Shown in pieces: positions 6,262-13,888 of a stretch of DNA of 17,114 bases. Both the position numbers and the translations under genes were made by a program. This DNA comes from JAWXCM01 sp034408745. Its GTDB lineage: Bacteria; Acidobacteriota; Terriglobia; Bryobacterales; Bryobacteraceae. Below the pieces are notes generated by a model that saw only the letters and a list, made by a program, of their open reading frames with translations, was not told where the DNA came from and did no database searches. The stretch spans positions 1 through 17,114 of the forward strand of contig JAWXCM010000264.1 in NCBI GenBank assembly GCA_034408745.1. Direction: 5' to 3'. Position 1 is the stretch's first letter. Each line of letters begins with the position of its first letter.

Positions 6262-7629
6262 TTACAGGATGGAATCGGACCAGTTCTCGAGCACCGTCTT
6301 GATCTTGCTCACGAACTGATCGGCCAGCGCGCCATCAACCAGGCGGTGGTCGAAGCTCAGTGCCAGGTAGCAGATCGAGCGGATCGCGATCGCATCGTCG
6401 ATCACCACAGGCGTCTTCTCCACGGTGCCGACACCGAGGATCGCCACCTGCGGCTGATTAATCATCGGCGTCGCGAACACGCTGCCGAAGCTGCCGAAAT
6501 TGGTAATCGAGAACGTGCCGCCAGCCACTTCATCCGGCTTCAGCTGACGAGACCGCGCCCGCGCCGCCAGATCCACAATCGAGCGCTGCAAACCGACCAC
6601 GTTCTTCTCATCCGCATTACGGATCACCGGCACAATCAGACCCGAGCCGCCATCGAGCGCAACCGCGATTCCGAGGTTGATCTCGTTGTGGTAAATCACG
6701 TTTTTGCCATCGATCGACGCATTGACAATCGGGAACCCACGCAGCGCTTCCGAGCAGGCGCGCAGAACAAAGGGCAGATAGGTCAGCGAGAAACCATAGC
6801 GTTCCTGGAACGCACTCTTCTGCTTGTCGCGCAGCTTCGCCACCTTCGTCATGTCGACCTTATGCACCGTGGTCACATGCGCGGAAGTGTTCCTTGAGAA
6901 GATCATGTGCTCGGCAATCTTCTGCCGCATCGTGCTCATCGGCTCAATGCGTGTGCGGGCCTCTTCGCCCCGAGCCAGAGGAGCCTGAGCAGCGGCTGCC
7001 GGCGGTGCCGGGGCGGGAGGCGCGGCGGGAGGCGCGGCAGGAGCAGGTGCGGCAGGAGCAGGTGCGGCGGCAGGAGGAGCCGCGGGAGCAGCAGTGCTTG
7101 CGGCCTGCTGAGCCATAAAGCCCTCAACGTCCGACTTCGTGATACGTCCACCAGCGCCAGTGCCCTTCACCAGCTTCAGGTCGAGGTTGTACTCCCGAGC
7201 CATCTTGCGCACAACCGGAGAGAGCGGACCAGCCGGTTCGTCCGGCGTAGCAGGAGCTTCCGACGGAGGAGCAGCTTCCGCTTCCGGCGCTTCCTGCGCA
7301 GGAGCGGGAGGTACAGCGTCGGCTTCCTTCGCGGCAGCCTGGGCGGTAGCTTCCGTCGCGGCGTGCGGCGCCGTGTCCGGCGGCACATCGGCACCGCCGT
7401 CATCGATACGCGCGACCACGGTGTTGATGCCGACTGTCTTGCCTTCCTCCACCAGCACTTCCTTCAGCGTGCCAGCGACAGGTGCGGGGATCTCCGTGTC
7501 GACCTTGTCGGTCGATATCTCAAACAGCGGTTCGTCCCGCTCCACGCGCTCACCGGGCTTCTTCAGCCAGCGGGTCAGCGTGCCTTCCACGATGCTTTCG
7601 CCCATCTGGGGCATCACGACGTCAATCAT
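6262..7629 (-). CDS. sucB: 2-oxo acid dehydrogenase E2 (dihydrolipoamide acyltransferase, probably succinyltransferase)
   Basis: The 455 aa core subunit of a 2-oxo acid dehydrogenase passes the acyl group from the lipoyl arm to CoA. Domains: one lipoyl domain (1-78) with the lipoylated Lys42 in STDKVDTE; an Ala/Pro/Glu linker; an E3/E1-binding domain (about 135-172, SPVVRKMAREYNLDL then GTGAGGRITKSDV); a second, almost pure Ala/Pro linker (about 173-220); and a catalytic domain ending in SFDHRLVDGALADQF with His428 and Asp432. The start has an AGGGAGA ribosome site. It lies 27 bp after lipB, last in the operon. No E1 gene is in the window, so the 2-oxoglutarate assignment rests on general resemblance; a branched-chain E2 (bkdB type) is the main alternative. 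Confidence 0.88.
   Translation of the reverse strand: MIDVVMPQMGESIVEGTLTRWLKKPGERVERDEPLFEISTDKVDTEIPAPVAGTLKEVLVEEGKTVGINTVVARIDDGGADVPPDTAPHAATEATAQAAAKEADAVPPAPAQEAPEAEAAPPSEAPATPDEPAGPLSPVVRKMAREYNLDLKLVKGTGAGGRITKSDVEGFMAQQAASTAAPAAPPAAAPAPAAPAPAAPPAAPPAPAPPAAAAQAPLARGEEARTRIEPMSTMRQKIAEHMIFSRNTSAHVTTVHKVDMTKVAKLRDKQKSAFQERYGFSLTYLPFVLRACSEALRGFPIVNASIDGKNVIYHNEINLGIAVALDGGSGLIVPVIRNADEKNVVGLQRSIVDLAARARSRQLKPDEVAGGTFSITNFGSFGSVFATPMINQPQVAILGVGTVEKTPVVIDDAIAIRSICYLALSFDHRLVDGALADQFVSKIKTVLENWSDSIL
7037..7066. repeat. 15-bp tandem repeat, two units, in the E2 linker
   Basis: Two exact copies of GGCAGGAGCAGGTGC (7037-7051 and 7052-7066) lie inside the sequence for the Ala/Pro linker between the subunit-binding and catalytic domains of E2. 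Five residues per unit, in frame. Confidence 0.75.
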
Positions 7630-7656
7630 TGCTAGTCTCCCTGTTCAGGCCGCGCG

Positions 7657-8319
7657 TCAGACCGCCGGCAGCAGTTGTATCCCGTCAGCAGCACTGTCGA
7701 ACTGCCGAATAAATCCGCGAACCAGAGCCGCCTTCACATCGTCCGTCGAGGCCCGGCACCCAAGCGCCTCCATCGACGTCACGGGCTTAGTCAGCCCGCA
7801 AGGAACGATATAGCGGAAATAATTCAAATCCGTATTCACATTTAATGCGAAGCCGTGATAAGTGACCCAGCGGCTGATATGCACGCCGATTGCGGCCACC
7901 TTGGCTCCATTCACCCACACGCCCGTCGCGCCTTCCACACGCCCGCCTTCAATGCCGAACTCCGCCAAAGCGCCCATCAGCGCGCCTTCCATCGCCCGCA
8001 CCCAGGCCACCACATCGCGCTTCCAGTCCTTCAAATCGAAGATGGGATAACCCACAATCTGGCCGGGACCGTGATACGTCACGTCGCCGCCCCGATTGGT
8101 GTGATGAAACTCGATGCCCAGCTGGCGCAGTGCTTCTTCGCCCGCGAGCATATTTGCCGCGTTCCCGTTACGGCCCATGGTGATGACGTGCGGGTGCTCG
8201 ACGAACAGCAGCTGGTCGGGGATCAGCCCCTGCTTGCGCTGTTCGACAAGCCGCTGCTGGATACCGAGCGCCTCGGCATAGCCGAGACGCCCGAGATCGC
8301 GCAGCTCAAATCTAGACAT
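7657..8319 (-). CDS. lipB: Octanoyl-[acyl-carrier-protein]:protein octanoyltransferase
   Basis: The 220 aa enzyme moves octanoate from acyl carrier protein to lipoyl domains, the first step of lipoate assembly; LipA then adds sulfur. Seen: EHPHVITMGR (41-50), NRGGDVTYHGPGQIVGYP (75-92), GAKVAAIGVHISR (138-150) with active-site Lys140, HGFALNVNTDL (155-165) and IVPCGL with catalytic Cys174. The start overlaps the end of lpdA by 8 bp, and the E2 gene it modifies lies 27 bp downstream, so supply of lipoyl groups is co-expressed with its substrate. No lipA is visible in the window. Confidence 0.95.
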   Translation of the reverse strand: MSRFELRDLGRLGYAEALGIQQRLVEQRKQGLIPDQLLFVEHPHVITMGRNGNAANMLAGEEALRQLGIEFHHTNRGGDVTYHGPGQIVGYPIFDLKDWKRDVVAWVRAMEGALMGALAEFGIEGGRVEGATGVWVNGAKVAAIGVHISRWVTYHGFALNVNTDLNYFRYIVPCGLTKPVTSMEALGCRASTDDVKAALVRGFIRQFDSAADGIQLLPAV

Positions 8320-9709
8320 TGATGGCCATTCCGTTGACCGCGTTGAATGCTTCGCCCACCGCTTCGTACAGCGTAGGATGCGCGTGAATCGTGTGGATCA
8401 GCGTGTCGACGGTAGCTTCGGCCTCCATGGCCAGCACGGCTTCAGAAATCAGCTCATACCCCTGCGGCCCAATGATGTGGACGCCGAGAATCTCGCCGAA
8501 CTTCGTATCCGACACCACCTTCACGAAGCCCTCGTGGTGACCCACGATCGTCGCTTTACTGTTACCAACAAACTGGAACTTACCCACCTTGACGTCGAAG
8601 CCCTGCTCCCTGGCCTGCTTCTCAGTCAGCCCTACGCTGCCGATTCCAGGTTCGGTGTAGGTCGCGCCCGGGATGCGGTTCTTGTTAATCGGAATCGCCT
8701 GCCGGCCCGTCATTTGATCCAGCGCGACCATGCCCTCCATTGTCGCCACATGCGCCAGCTGCGGTGTGCCCGCAACAATGTCGCCGATGGCGTAGACACC
8801 GGGCTCGCCGGTCTGCTGGAAGCCGTTCACCTTCACGAAGCCGCGGTCGAGCTCGATCTTTGTGTTCTCAATCCCGCACTTCTCCGTGTTGGGACGCCGG
8901 CCGACAGCGATGAGGAGCTTGTCGAACTCCATCACCTCGTCCTTGCCGTTGGCAAGCGTCGCAGTGAGCTTCACGCCCGTGCCCGTCTTCTCAATGCCGC
9001 TGGCTTTGGCACCGGTCTCGCAGCGAATGCCCTGTTTCTTAAAGTAGCGCTCCAGTTCCTTGCTGACTTCCTCGTCTTCCACAGGAACCAGCCGGGGCAG
9101 CATCTCAAGGACAGTCACGTCAGAGCCGAACCGTTTGAAGATAGACGCGAACTCCACGCCAACCGCGCCCGCGCCGATAATGCCGAGCTTTTTCGGCACT
9201 TCCTTCAGCTTCAGGATCTCGACATTGGTGAGAATGAAGTCATTGTCAGGCTCGAGGCCCGGGATCATGCGCGCTTCCGAACCGGTGGCGAGGATGATGT
9301 TCTTCGCCTCAACCGTTTTGGTGCTGCCGTCCTCAGCCGCAACGTCGATCTTGCCGCCGCCCTTCAGGGTCGCGTAGCCTTTGATGACCTCGACCTTGTT
9401 CTTCTTCATCAGCATCTCGATGCCCTTCGAGTGCTTGGTTACGATCTTGTCTTTGCGGTCGTTCACCTTGACGAAATCAAAGCGGGGGTTGTCGCAGAAG
9501 ATGCCTTCGTCGGCGGCGTGGACAAAGTGGTCCCAGACGTCGGCGCTGTGGAGGAGAGCTTTGGTGGGAATGCAGCCGACCAGCAGGCAAGTTCCGCCGA
9601 GCCGGGGCTGCTTTTCAATGAGTGCGGTCTTCAGGCCGTACTGTCCTCCGCGTATTGCCGCGGAGTAGCCGCCAGGTCCGCTACCGATGACGATCAGGTC
9701 GTATGTCAT
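8312..9709 (-). CDS. lpdA: Dihydrolipoyl dehydrogenase (E3)
   Basis: The 465 aa FAD protein reoxidises the dihydrolipoyl arm of E2 and reduces NAD+. Seen: FAD-binding GSGPGGYSAAI (9-19), the redox disulfide in GGTCLLVGCIPTKALL (38-53; Cys41 and Cys46), NAD-binding GIIGAGAVGVEFAS, a second FAD motif YAIGDIVAGTPQLAH and the C-terminal HAHPTLYEAVGEAF with the His444-Glu449 pair. Most homologues have Asn where this one has the second Leu of CLLVGC, a mild oddity. The ATG follows directly on the TGA of the upstream kinase gene (TGAATG), indicating translational coupling, and the 3' end overlaps lipB. Confidence 0.96.
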   Translation of the reverse strand: MTYDLIVIGSGPGGYSAAIRGGQYGLKTALIEKQPRLGGTCLLVGCIPTKALLHSADVWDHFVHAADEGIFCDNPRFDFVKVNDRKDKIVTKHSKGIEMLMKKNKVEVIKGYATLKGGGKIDVAAEDGSTKTVEAKNIILATGSEARMIPGLEPDNDFILTNVEILKLKEVPKKLGIIGAGAVGVEFASIFKRFGSDVTVLEMLPRLVPVEDEEVSKELERYFKKQGIRCETGAKASGIEKTGTGVKLTATLANGKDEVMEFDKLLIAVGRRPNTEKCGIENTKIELDRGFVKVNGFQQTGEPGVYAIGDIVAGTPQLAHVATMEGMVALDQMTGRQAIPINKNRIPGATYTEPGIGSVGLTEKQAREQGFDVKVGKFQFVGNSKATIVGHHEGFVKVVSDTKFGEILGVHIIGPQGYELISEAVLAMEAEATVDTLIHTIHAHPTLYEAVGEAFNAVNGMAINV

Positions 9710-10777
9710 TCATTCGATGATCTTAGCATTTCTTACGGTCCAGGACTGAACTCCCCCGTGACAAATGCGAACGGGAATGTTTCGGTACCTGGAACTTGCA
9801 GAAAGTACAGCATCAATCATGCGCCTGTGAGCGCGCCGGTCCGCGCCTCCCAACAGTGTTACCGACCCGCCAGCCCCTCCGGCGCCATTCACCTTCCAGC
9901 CCGCCGCCCCGTGCGAAGCCGCAATATCGATGATCTCCTGATGCCGCGGACCGATCAGCGCGGCATTCAGAGCTCGCTGCGCCTCCGTGTTCGCCGTCAT
10001 GATCTCACCGAACGAATCCAGGTCTCCAGCCTCGAGCGCGGCCCTGCCCTGGCCCGGAGTTCGGCGCAGCGGCACCAGCTCCGGGGCTTCCGGCCCCGCG
10101 TCCTCAAGTCCCGCGATCACCATCTCATGGGTCTCAGAAGAACTGTGCGTCTGCCCGACAAAGATCAACGCCAGCCGCGACTCCAGCTCGCTTTCCACCA
10201 CCGGTGACAGCTTCACCGGAATCACCGTCGCCGACGGGTATTCCGTCATCTCTATGAAGCTGACGCCCCCGTGTGCCGCCGCGATCTGATCCTGTATGCC
10301 CGACTGCTGCCGCAGCAGTTCCGTCTCCACACGCTGCGCCGCGGCCGCAATCGCCTGAGCCGACTTGCGCCCCGGAGTCAGCCGGTCGAGGGCCGCCAGC
10401 AGAGCCACACCAACCGCGGCCGACGTGCCTGTCGAGCAGCCGCCCGGGCACTCGCTGAAAATGGAGATCTCCACGCCAACGTCATCCGGGACATGCGCAT
10501 AAGCAACAGAAGCCTCAACCAGCGCGTGCCTGCCGAAGCCTTCCTTCCCCGCCGGCGGGCACCACGATTCGCCATAGTTGTCCGCATGAATCGTAATCCG
10601 CGGACGCGAACCGTCATCCCGAGGCCAAACCTGAACCTGCACCTCGACGGCAGGATAGACAGCGATGTTCAGCACCTGCCCATAGCGTGCGAACCACGTG
10701 TCAGTCCAGCCACCCAAATCGCAGATTCGAATGGGTGCCACGCTGTGGATGATGGAGTCAGGCCGATCAGTGTGCAA
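9710..10777 (-). CDS. GHMP-family sugar kinase
   Basis: The 355 aa protein has GHMP kinase marks: an N-terminal substrate motif APIRICDLGGWTDT (14-27), the glycine-rich phosphate loop PGGCSTGTSAAVGVAL (111-126) and the C-terminal WKVNGAGGAGGSVTLL near residue 300. It most resembles heptose/fucose/galactose-type kinases (HddA-like); the exact sugar cannot be read. The start is a TTG at 10777, with no better ATG/GTG before the APIRICD motif and no strong ribosome site. It is first in an operon with lpdA, lipB and E2, with no biochemical link I can see, and diverges from a Gfo/Idh dehydrogenase that could share its sugar pathway. Confidence 0.82.
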   Translation of the reverse strand: MHTDRPDSIIHSVAPIRICDLGGWTDTWFARYGQVLNIAVYPAVEVQVQVWPRDDGSRPRITIHADNYGESWCPPAGKEGFGRHALVEASVAYAHVPDDVGVEISIFSECPGGCSTGTSAAVGVALLAALDRLTPGRKSAQAIAAAAQRVETELLRQQSGIQDQIAAAHGGVSFIEMTEYPSATVIPVKLSPVVESELESRLALIFVGQTHSSSETHEMVIAGLEDAGPEAPELVPLRRTPGQGRAALEAGDLDSFGEIMTANTEAQRALNAALIGPRHQEIIDIAASHGAAGWKVNGAGGAGGSVTLLGGADRRAHRRMIDAVLSASSRYRNIPVRICHGGVQSWTVRNAKIIE

Positions 10778-10844
10778 GGGGACAGTGTATCCCAGCCGGG
10801 CAACTCGGACTGTGATAGGGTTACGGCTTCAGAGTCCTGCCTTT

Positions 10845-11948
10845 ATGGATACGAATCTCCTGAACCACATGCCAACTCCGCCCGCCCGGACGGATTGGTG
10901 GATCGGCGCCGTTGGCAGCGGATTCATCATGCGCGACGTACACCTGGCCGCCTACCGCAAGATAGGCGTCCAGGTCCGTTCCATCTGGGGCACACCCCTC
11001 GCCGAGGCCGAAGATGTCGCCCGCCTGCGTGGCATAGAGCATGTCTACGACACCTGGCAGAAGCTCCTCGCCGACCCCGCGCTCGAGATCGTCGACATCG
11101 CCGTCCCGCCGCATGTGCAGCCCGAAGTCATTCGCGAAGCCGTGCGCCAGTCGAGCCACATTCGCGGCATTCTGGCACAAAAGCCACTCGCCATGAGTTA
11201 TCCCGAAGCGGTGGAGTGCGTCGAAATGTGCGAGCGCGCCGGAATTACTCTCGCAGTCAATCAAAACATGCGCTATGACCAGTCGATTCGCGCGCTCAAG
11301 ACCCTGCTGGACCGCGGCGACTTAGGCGAACCCGTGCTCGCGACTATCGAGATGCGGGCCATTCCGCACTGGCAAAAATGGCTGGAACAATACAACGGAC
11401 TTACTCTGGCCGCCATGAGTATTCATCACCTGGATTGCTTCCGGTACTTATTCGGCGATCCGAAAAGCGTGTATGTGAGTGCCCGCACCGATCCCCGGAC
11501 TAAGTTCGCCCACCGCGACGGGATCGTACTCTACATACTCGAATACGAGAACGGTTTCCGCGCCTCGTCATGGGACGACGTCTGGGCAGGTCCGGCCCGC
11601 GAGGGCGCCGCAGCCGATTCGTACATCAGGTGGCGCGTCGAGGGCACCGAGGGTCTGGCTCAGGGCACTATCGGGTGGCCGGAGTATCCGAACGCAGTGC
11701 CCAGCACTATTCGATACTCCACCACCCGCGACCCCGGCGTTTGGATCGCCCCGCAGTGGAGCGAGGTGTGGTTCCCCGACGCGTTTCAGGGCACCATGGG
11801 CGAACTGCTCGACGCCGTGTCCGAGGGCCGCGAACCTAACATAGTCGGTGCCCGGGAGAACCTCGGCACCATGGCACTCGTGGACGCCTGTTACCGCTCG
11901 CTCGACGAACACCGGCCCGTCGACATCGCGGAGATATACAAGCCTTGA
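10845..11948 (+). CDS. Gfo/Idh/MocA-family NAD(P)-dependent oxidoreductase
   Basis: The protein is 367 aa from ATG 10845; ATG 10869 is equally possible (359 aa). The Rossmann motif is GAVGSGF (21-27), followed by AVPPHVQPEVIREAV (86-100), then AQKPLAMS (111-118) where most members have EKPLA, the Lys113 being the usual catalytic one, and SIHHLDCFRYLFG (192-204) with the His/Asp pair expected in the C-terminal domain. These enzymes oxidise sugars, inositols or their derivatives. It diverges from the GHMP kinase with only 67 bp between the starts, so the two may share a control region. No ribosome site is obvious. Upstream open frame from 10698 overlaps the kinase gene and is not used. Confidence 0.85.
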   Translation: MDTNLLNHMPTPPARTDWWIGAVGSGFIMRDVHLAAYRKIGVQVRSIWGTPLAEAEDVARLRGIEHVYDTWQKLLADPALEIVDIAVPPHVQPEVIREAVRQSSHIRGILAQKPLAMSYPEAVECVEMCERAGITLAVNQNMRYDQSIRALKTLLDRGDLGEPVLATIEMRAIPHWQKWLEQYNGLTLAAMSIHHLDCFRYLFGDPKSVYVSARTDPRTKFAHRDGIVLYILEYENGFRASSWDDVWAGPAREGAAADSYIRWRVEGTEGLAQGTIGWPEYPNAVPSTIRYSTTRDPGVWIAPQWSEVWFPDAFQGTMGELLDAVSEGREPNIVGARENLGTMALVDACYRSLDEHRPVDIAEIYKP

Positions 11949-11957
11949 AACATTTCC

Positions 11958-12503
11958 ATGCCCCGCGCGCCTCAAACGGGCATGACCTACCGCGTCGCCT
12001 TCGCAAAGCGTTTCCAGACAGACGGCTCCGAATCCGCCATTGACCCAACAGCCGAGCTGGACGTTTACCTCGCCGACGGCATCGTCGCCGACAAACGGTT
12101 CGTTGAACGTTTTGAACCGGAAGCCAAACACAGCCAGGAAACGCTCGACGAAGACGACGCGTTCCTCGGGTCGGCAGCGGCGGAGGTGTGGGAATATGAG
12201 GTGCTCGACGCCCGCGCCCCGGAGTTCGAAGACGCCATCCGCAACGCCCAGACCGTCATGGAATTCGAGGTAATCGACGAAACGGTCACCGACACCACCG
12301 ACCTCTCGAGTGGCACGCCGCTGGCCGACGGCGGCCTGGTCACAGCCAGCGTCGGAGGTCTCGACGACCTGACCATAGTGCGGGAAGACGACCCGAACCT
12401 CGGCCTTACGAACTATGGCAAGAGGGGCCCCGAAGACTGGGCCGCCGACTCCGGGCCAGACCGGGAAGCCGACCGAAGCACACTGGCGCCAGACCGCCGT
12501 TAA
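11958..12503 (+). CDS. Hypothetical acidic protein
   Basis: I do not recognise this 181 aa protein. It is rich in Asp and Glu, with no signal peptide, membrane segment or cysteines visible. The N-terminal part (MTYRVAFAKRFQTDG, from the ATG at 11982) reads like a beta strand of a small cytosolic domain. A predicted helix/strand core runs to about residue 110, then a disordered, charged tail ends in TLAPDRR. It starts 9 bp after the Gfo/Idh stop, so it is probably co-transcribed. ATG 11958 and ATG 11982 are both possible; the second removes an unconvincing MPRAPQTG leader. Codon use is high-GC like its neighbours, supporting a real gene. Confidence 0.65.
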   Translation: MPRAPQTGMTYRVAFAKRFQTDGSESAIDPTAELDVYLADGIVADKRFVERFEPEAKHSQETLDEDDAFLGSAAAEVWEYEVLDARAPEFEDAIRNAQTVMEFEVIDETVTDTTDLSSGTPLADGGLVTASVGGLDDLTIVREDDPNLGLTNYGKRGPEDWAADSGPDREADRSTLAPDRR

Positions 12504-12508
12504 GGGGG

Positions 12509-12546
12509 GCAGCTCCCCAGAGCTGCGGCGGGCGCCCACGCCCGCC
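12509..12546. terminator. Two tandem hairpins between convergent genes
   Basis: The first stem is GCAGCT (12509-12514) / AGCTGC (12521-12526) with loop CCCCAG. The second, starting one base later, is GGCGGGC (12527-12533) / GCCCGCC (12540-12546) with a 6-nt loop. Both are perfect. They fill the 49 bp between the stops of two convergent genes. No T-run follows on either strand, so if they terminate transcription it is probably with Rho or as a transcript-end stabiliser. Confidence 0.5.
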
Positions 12547-12552
12547 TCAACT

Positions 12553-12960
12553 CTACCGAACCGTAACGCTGACCGTCTGCACCACTTCCGTGCCCTTGGA
12601 ATCCCAGGCCCGCAACGTGTAGTCCGTGTCGCGCGCGGGCCTGATTTCCACGCACCGGCTCAGCGACGGCGCGATCCCCGTAACACCCGGCTCAATCGCG
12701 ACAGAAGCGGCATTCGCCACGCCATAGCAAAGCAACCCAGCCTCGCCCCGACCCACAATCCCAGGGTTGGCATAAAACGACAGCACCTTCAACTCACGAC
12801 CGCCCATCTTCTCCACAATCTCGGCATCCGCGCGAGCCTGTTTCGCCTCAGCGGCGCGTTCGATCTCGGCATTTCCCGCTTTACGGCTCCACACCACCCA
12901 GCCCGCCCACGCAAACGCCAGCAACACAGGCAGCCATAACCAGCGAACCGCAGCCCGCAT
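12553..12960 (-). CDS. Membrane-anchored hypothetical protein with Ig-like C-terminal domain
   Basis: A 135 aa protein. Residues about 5-25 form one Trp-rich membrane helix (RWLWLPVLLAFAWAG). A short Ala/Glu-rich helical stalk (about 30-52) follows, then a beta-rich domain (about 57-135: LKVLSFYANPGIVGRGEAG, SVAIEPGV, RDTDYTLRAWDSKG, VVQTVSVTV) with the alternating pattern of a bacterial Ig-like/PKD-type fold. I know no function. Its start codon lies 6 bp after the recR stop, making it the last gene of the dnaX-ybaB-recR transcript. Probably envelope-located; the domain reading comes from pattern only. Confidence 0.7.
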   Translation of the reverse strand: MRAAVRWLWLPVLLAFAWAGWVVWSRKAGNAEIERAAEAKQARADAEIVEKMGGRELKVLSFYANPGIVGRGEAGLLCYGVANAASVAIEPGVTGIAPSLSRCVEIRPARDTDYTLRAWDSKGTEVVQTVSVTVR

Positions 12961-12966
12961 CGCGCG

Positions 12967-13565
12967 CTACAACTCCCGCCGATTCTCAAGCGATTTCAGC
13001 ATCGTGATCTCATCGGCGAACTCAATGTCGCTGCCCACAGGAATACCCATGGCAATACGAGTCACCTTGATCCCCAGAGGTTTCAAAAGCCGCGAAAGAT
13101 AAGAAGCGGTCGCCTCGCCTTCCACCTCGGGTTCGTCGCCAGAATGATTTCTTCGACACCCGGCTCCTCCAGCCGCTTCAGCAGACTGCGAATACGAAGC
13201 TGCTCCGGCCCGATCCCACGCAGCGGCGAGATGGACCCGTGCAGCACGTGATACCGGCCGTGGAACTGGCGTGTGGTCTCGATCGGCAGAATGTTGTGCG
13301 GCTCTTCAACAACGCACATCGTGGTCGATTCCCGTCCTTCATCCCGGCAAAACAGACAGAGCTCTGCATCGCTGATGTTGTTGCACACCACACACAGGCC
13401 GATCTTGTCCTTCACATCGTGGATCGCCTGCACCAGCCGATCCACGCCTTCGCGGTCCGTGCGCAGTATGAAAAACGCGATTCGCTGTGCCGACTTCTGG
13501 CCAATGCCGGGCAGCCGTTTGATTTCCTGGATGAGCCGTGCCAGCGGCTCGGCGAAGTCAGCCAT
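12967..13565 (-). pseudogene. recR: Recombination protein RecR, broken by a one-base frameshift
   Basis: RecR acts with RecF/RecO to load RecA at gaps. The first frame gives KRLPGIGQKSAQRIAFF (helix-hairpin-helix), the four-cysteine zinc motif CVVCNN..CLFC, and the Toprim domain with MCVVEEPHNI and GRYHVLHGSISPLRGIG, as far as EEIILATNP. It then turns to RWKARR and stops at 13083. Adding one G on the coding strand at about 13126-13131 restores EVEGEATASYLSRLLK, GIKVTRIAMGIPVGSDIEFA and LKSLENRREL to a TAG at 12967, giving 199 aa, the normal RecR length. The rest is undamaged, so this is either a sequencing error or a very recent mutation. It follows ybaB by 3 bp. Confidence 0.93.
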
Positions 13566-13568
13566 TGA

Positions 13569-13883
13569 TTAGAACAGCCCGGGAGGCAGCCCGAGCCCGC
13601 CCAGCATGCCGCTCATCTTCGCCTGTGCCTGCTCTTCCACTTTCTTGTGAGCCTCGTTGAACGCGGCCATCACCGTGTCCTGCAGCATCTCGGTGTCGCC
13701 GGCCGCTTCGGGGTCGATCGTGACGCCCAGGCAGCGCTTCTGGCCGTCCATCTTGACCGTCACCATACCGCCGCCAGCGCTCGCTTCCACGCGAATCGCA
13801 GCGATATCTTCCTGCATCTTCGCCTGCATCTGCTGCGCCTGCTTCATCATGCCCTGCATGTTGCCCGGGAGTTTCATGCTCAT
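13569..13883 (-). CDS. ybaB: YbaB/EbfC-family nucleoid-associated protein
   Basis: The 104 aa length is typical of the family. Seen: MKLPGNMQGMMKQAQQMQAK (Met/Gln-rich N-terminal helix), EASAGGGMVTVKMDGQKR (central beta sheet), GVTIDPEAAGDTEMLQDTV and a C-terminal helix ending in a Gly/Leu tail. YbaB forms dimers that bind DNA and is found beside dnaX and recR in many bacteria. Start 13883 is chosen because AAGGAG lies 8-9 nt upstream and the frame above it overlaps dnaX. The gene follows the dnaX stop by 5 bp and precedes recR by 3 bp. Confidence 0.92.
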   Translation of the reverse strand: MSMKLPGNMQGMMKQAQQMQAKMQEDIAAIRVEASAGGGMVTVKMDGQKRCLGVTIDPEAAGDTEMLQDTVMAAFNEAHKKVEEQAQAKMSGMLGGLGLPPGLF

Positions 13884-13888
13884 TGGAT

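Noticed and set aside
8378..10207. A 609-codon plus-strand open frame opposite lpdA and the GHMP kinase
   Set aside because: It is antisense to two well-supported genes and its translation is His/Arg/Leu-rich with no motif, as expected from a high-GC shadow frame.
10698..10844. Upstream extension of the Gfo/Idh gene to 10698
   Set aside because: It overlaps the start of the divergent GHMP kinase and adds sequence not seen before the Rossmann motif in this family.
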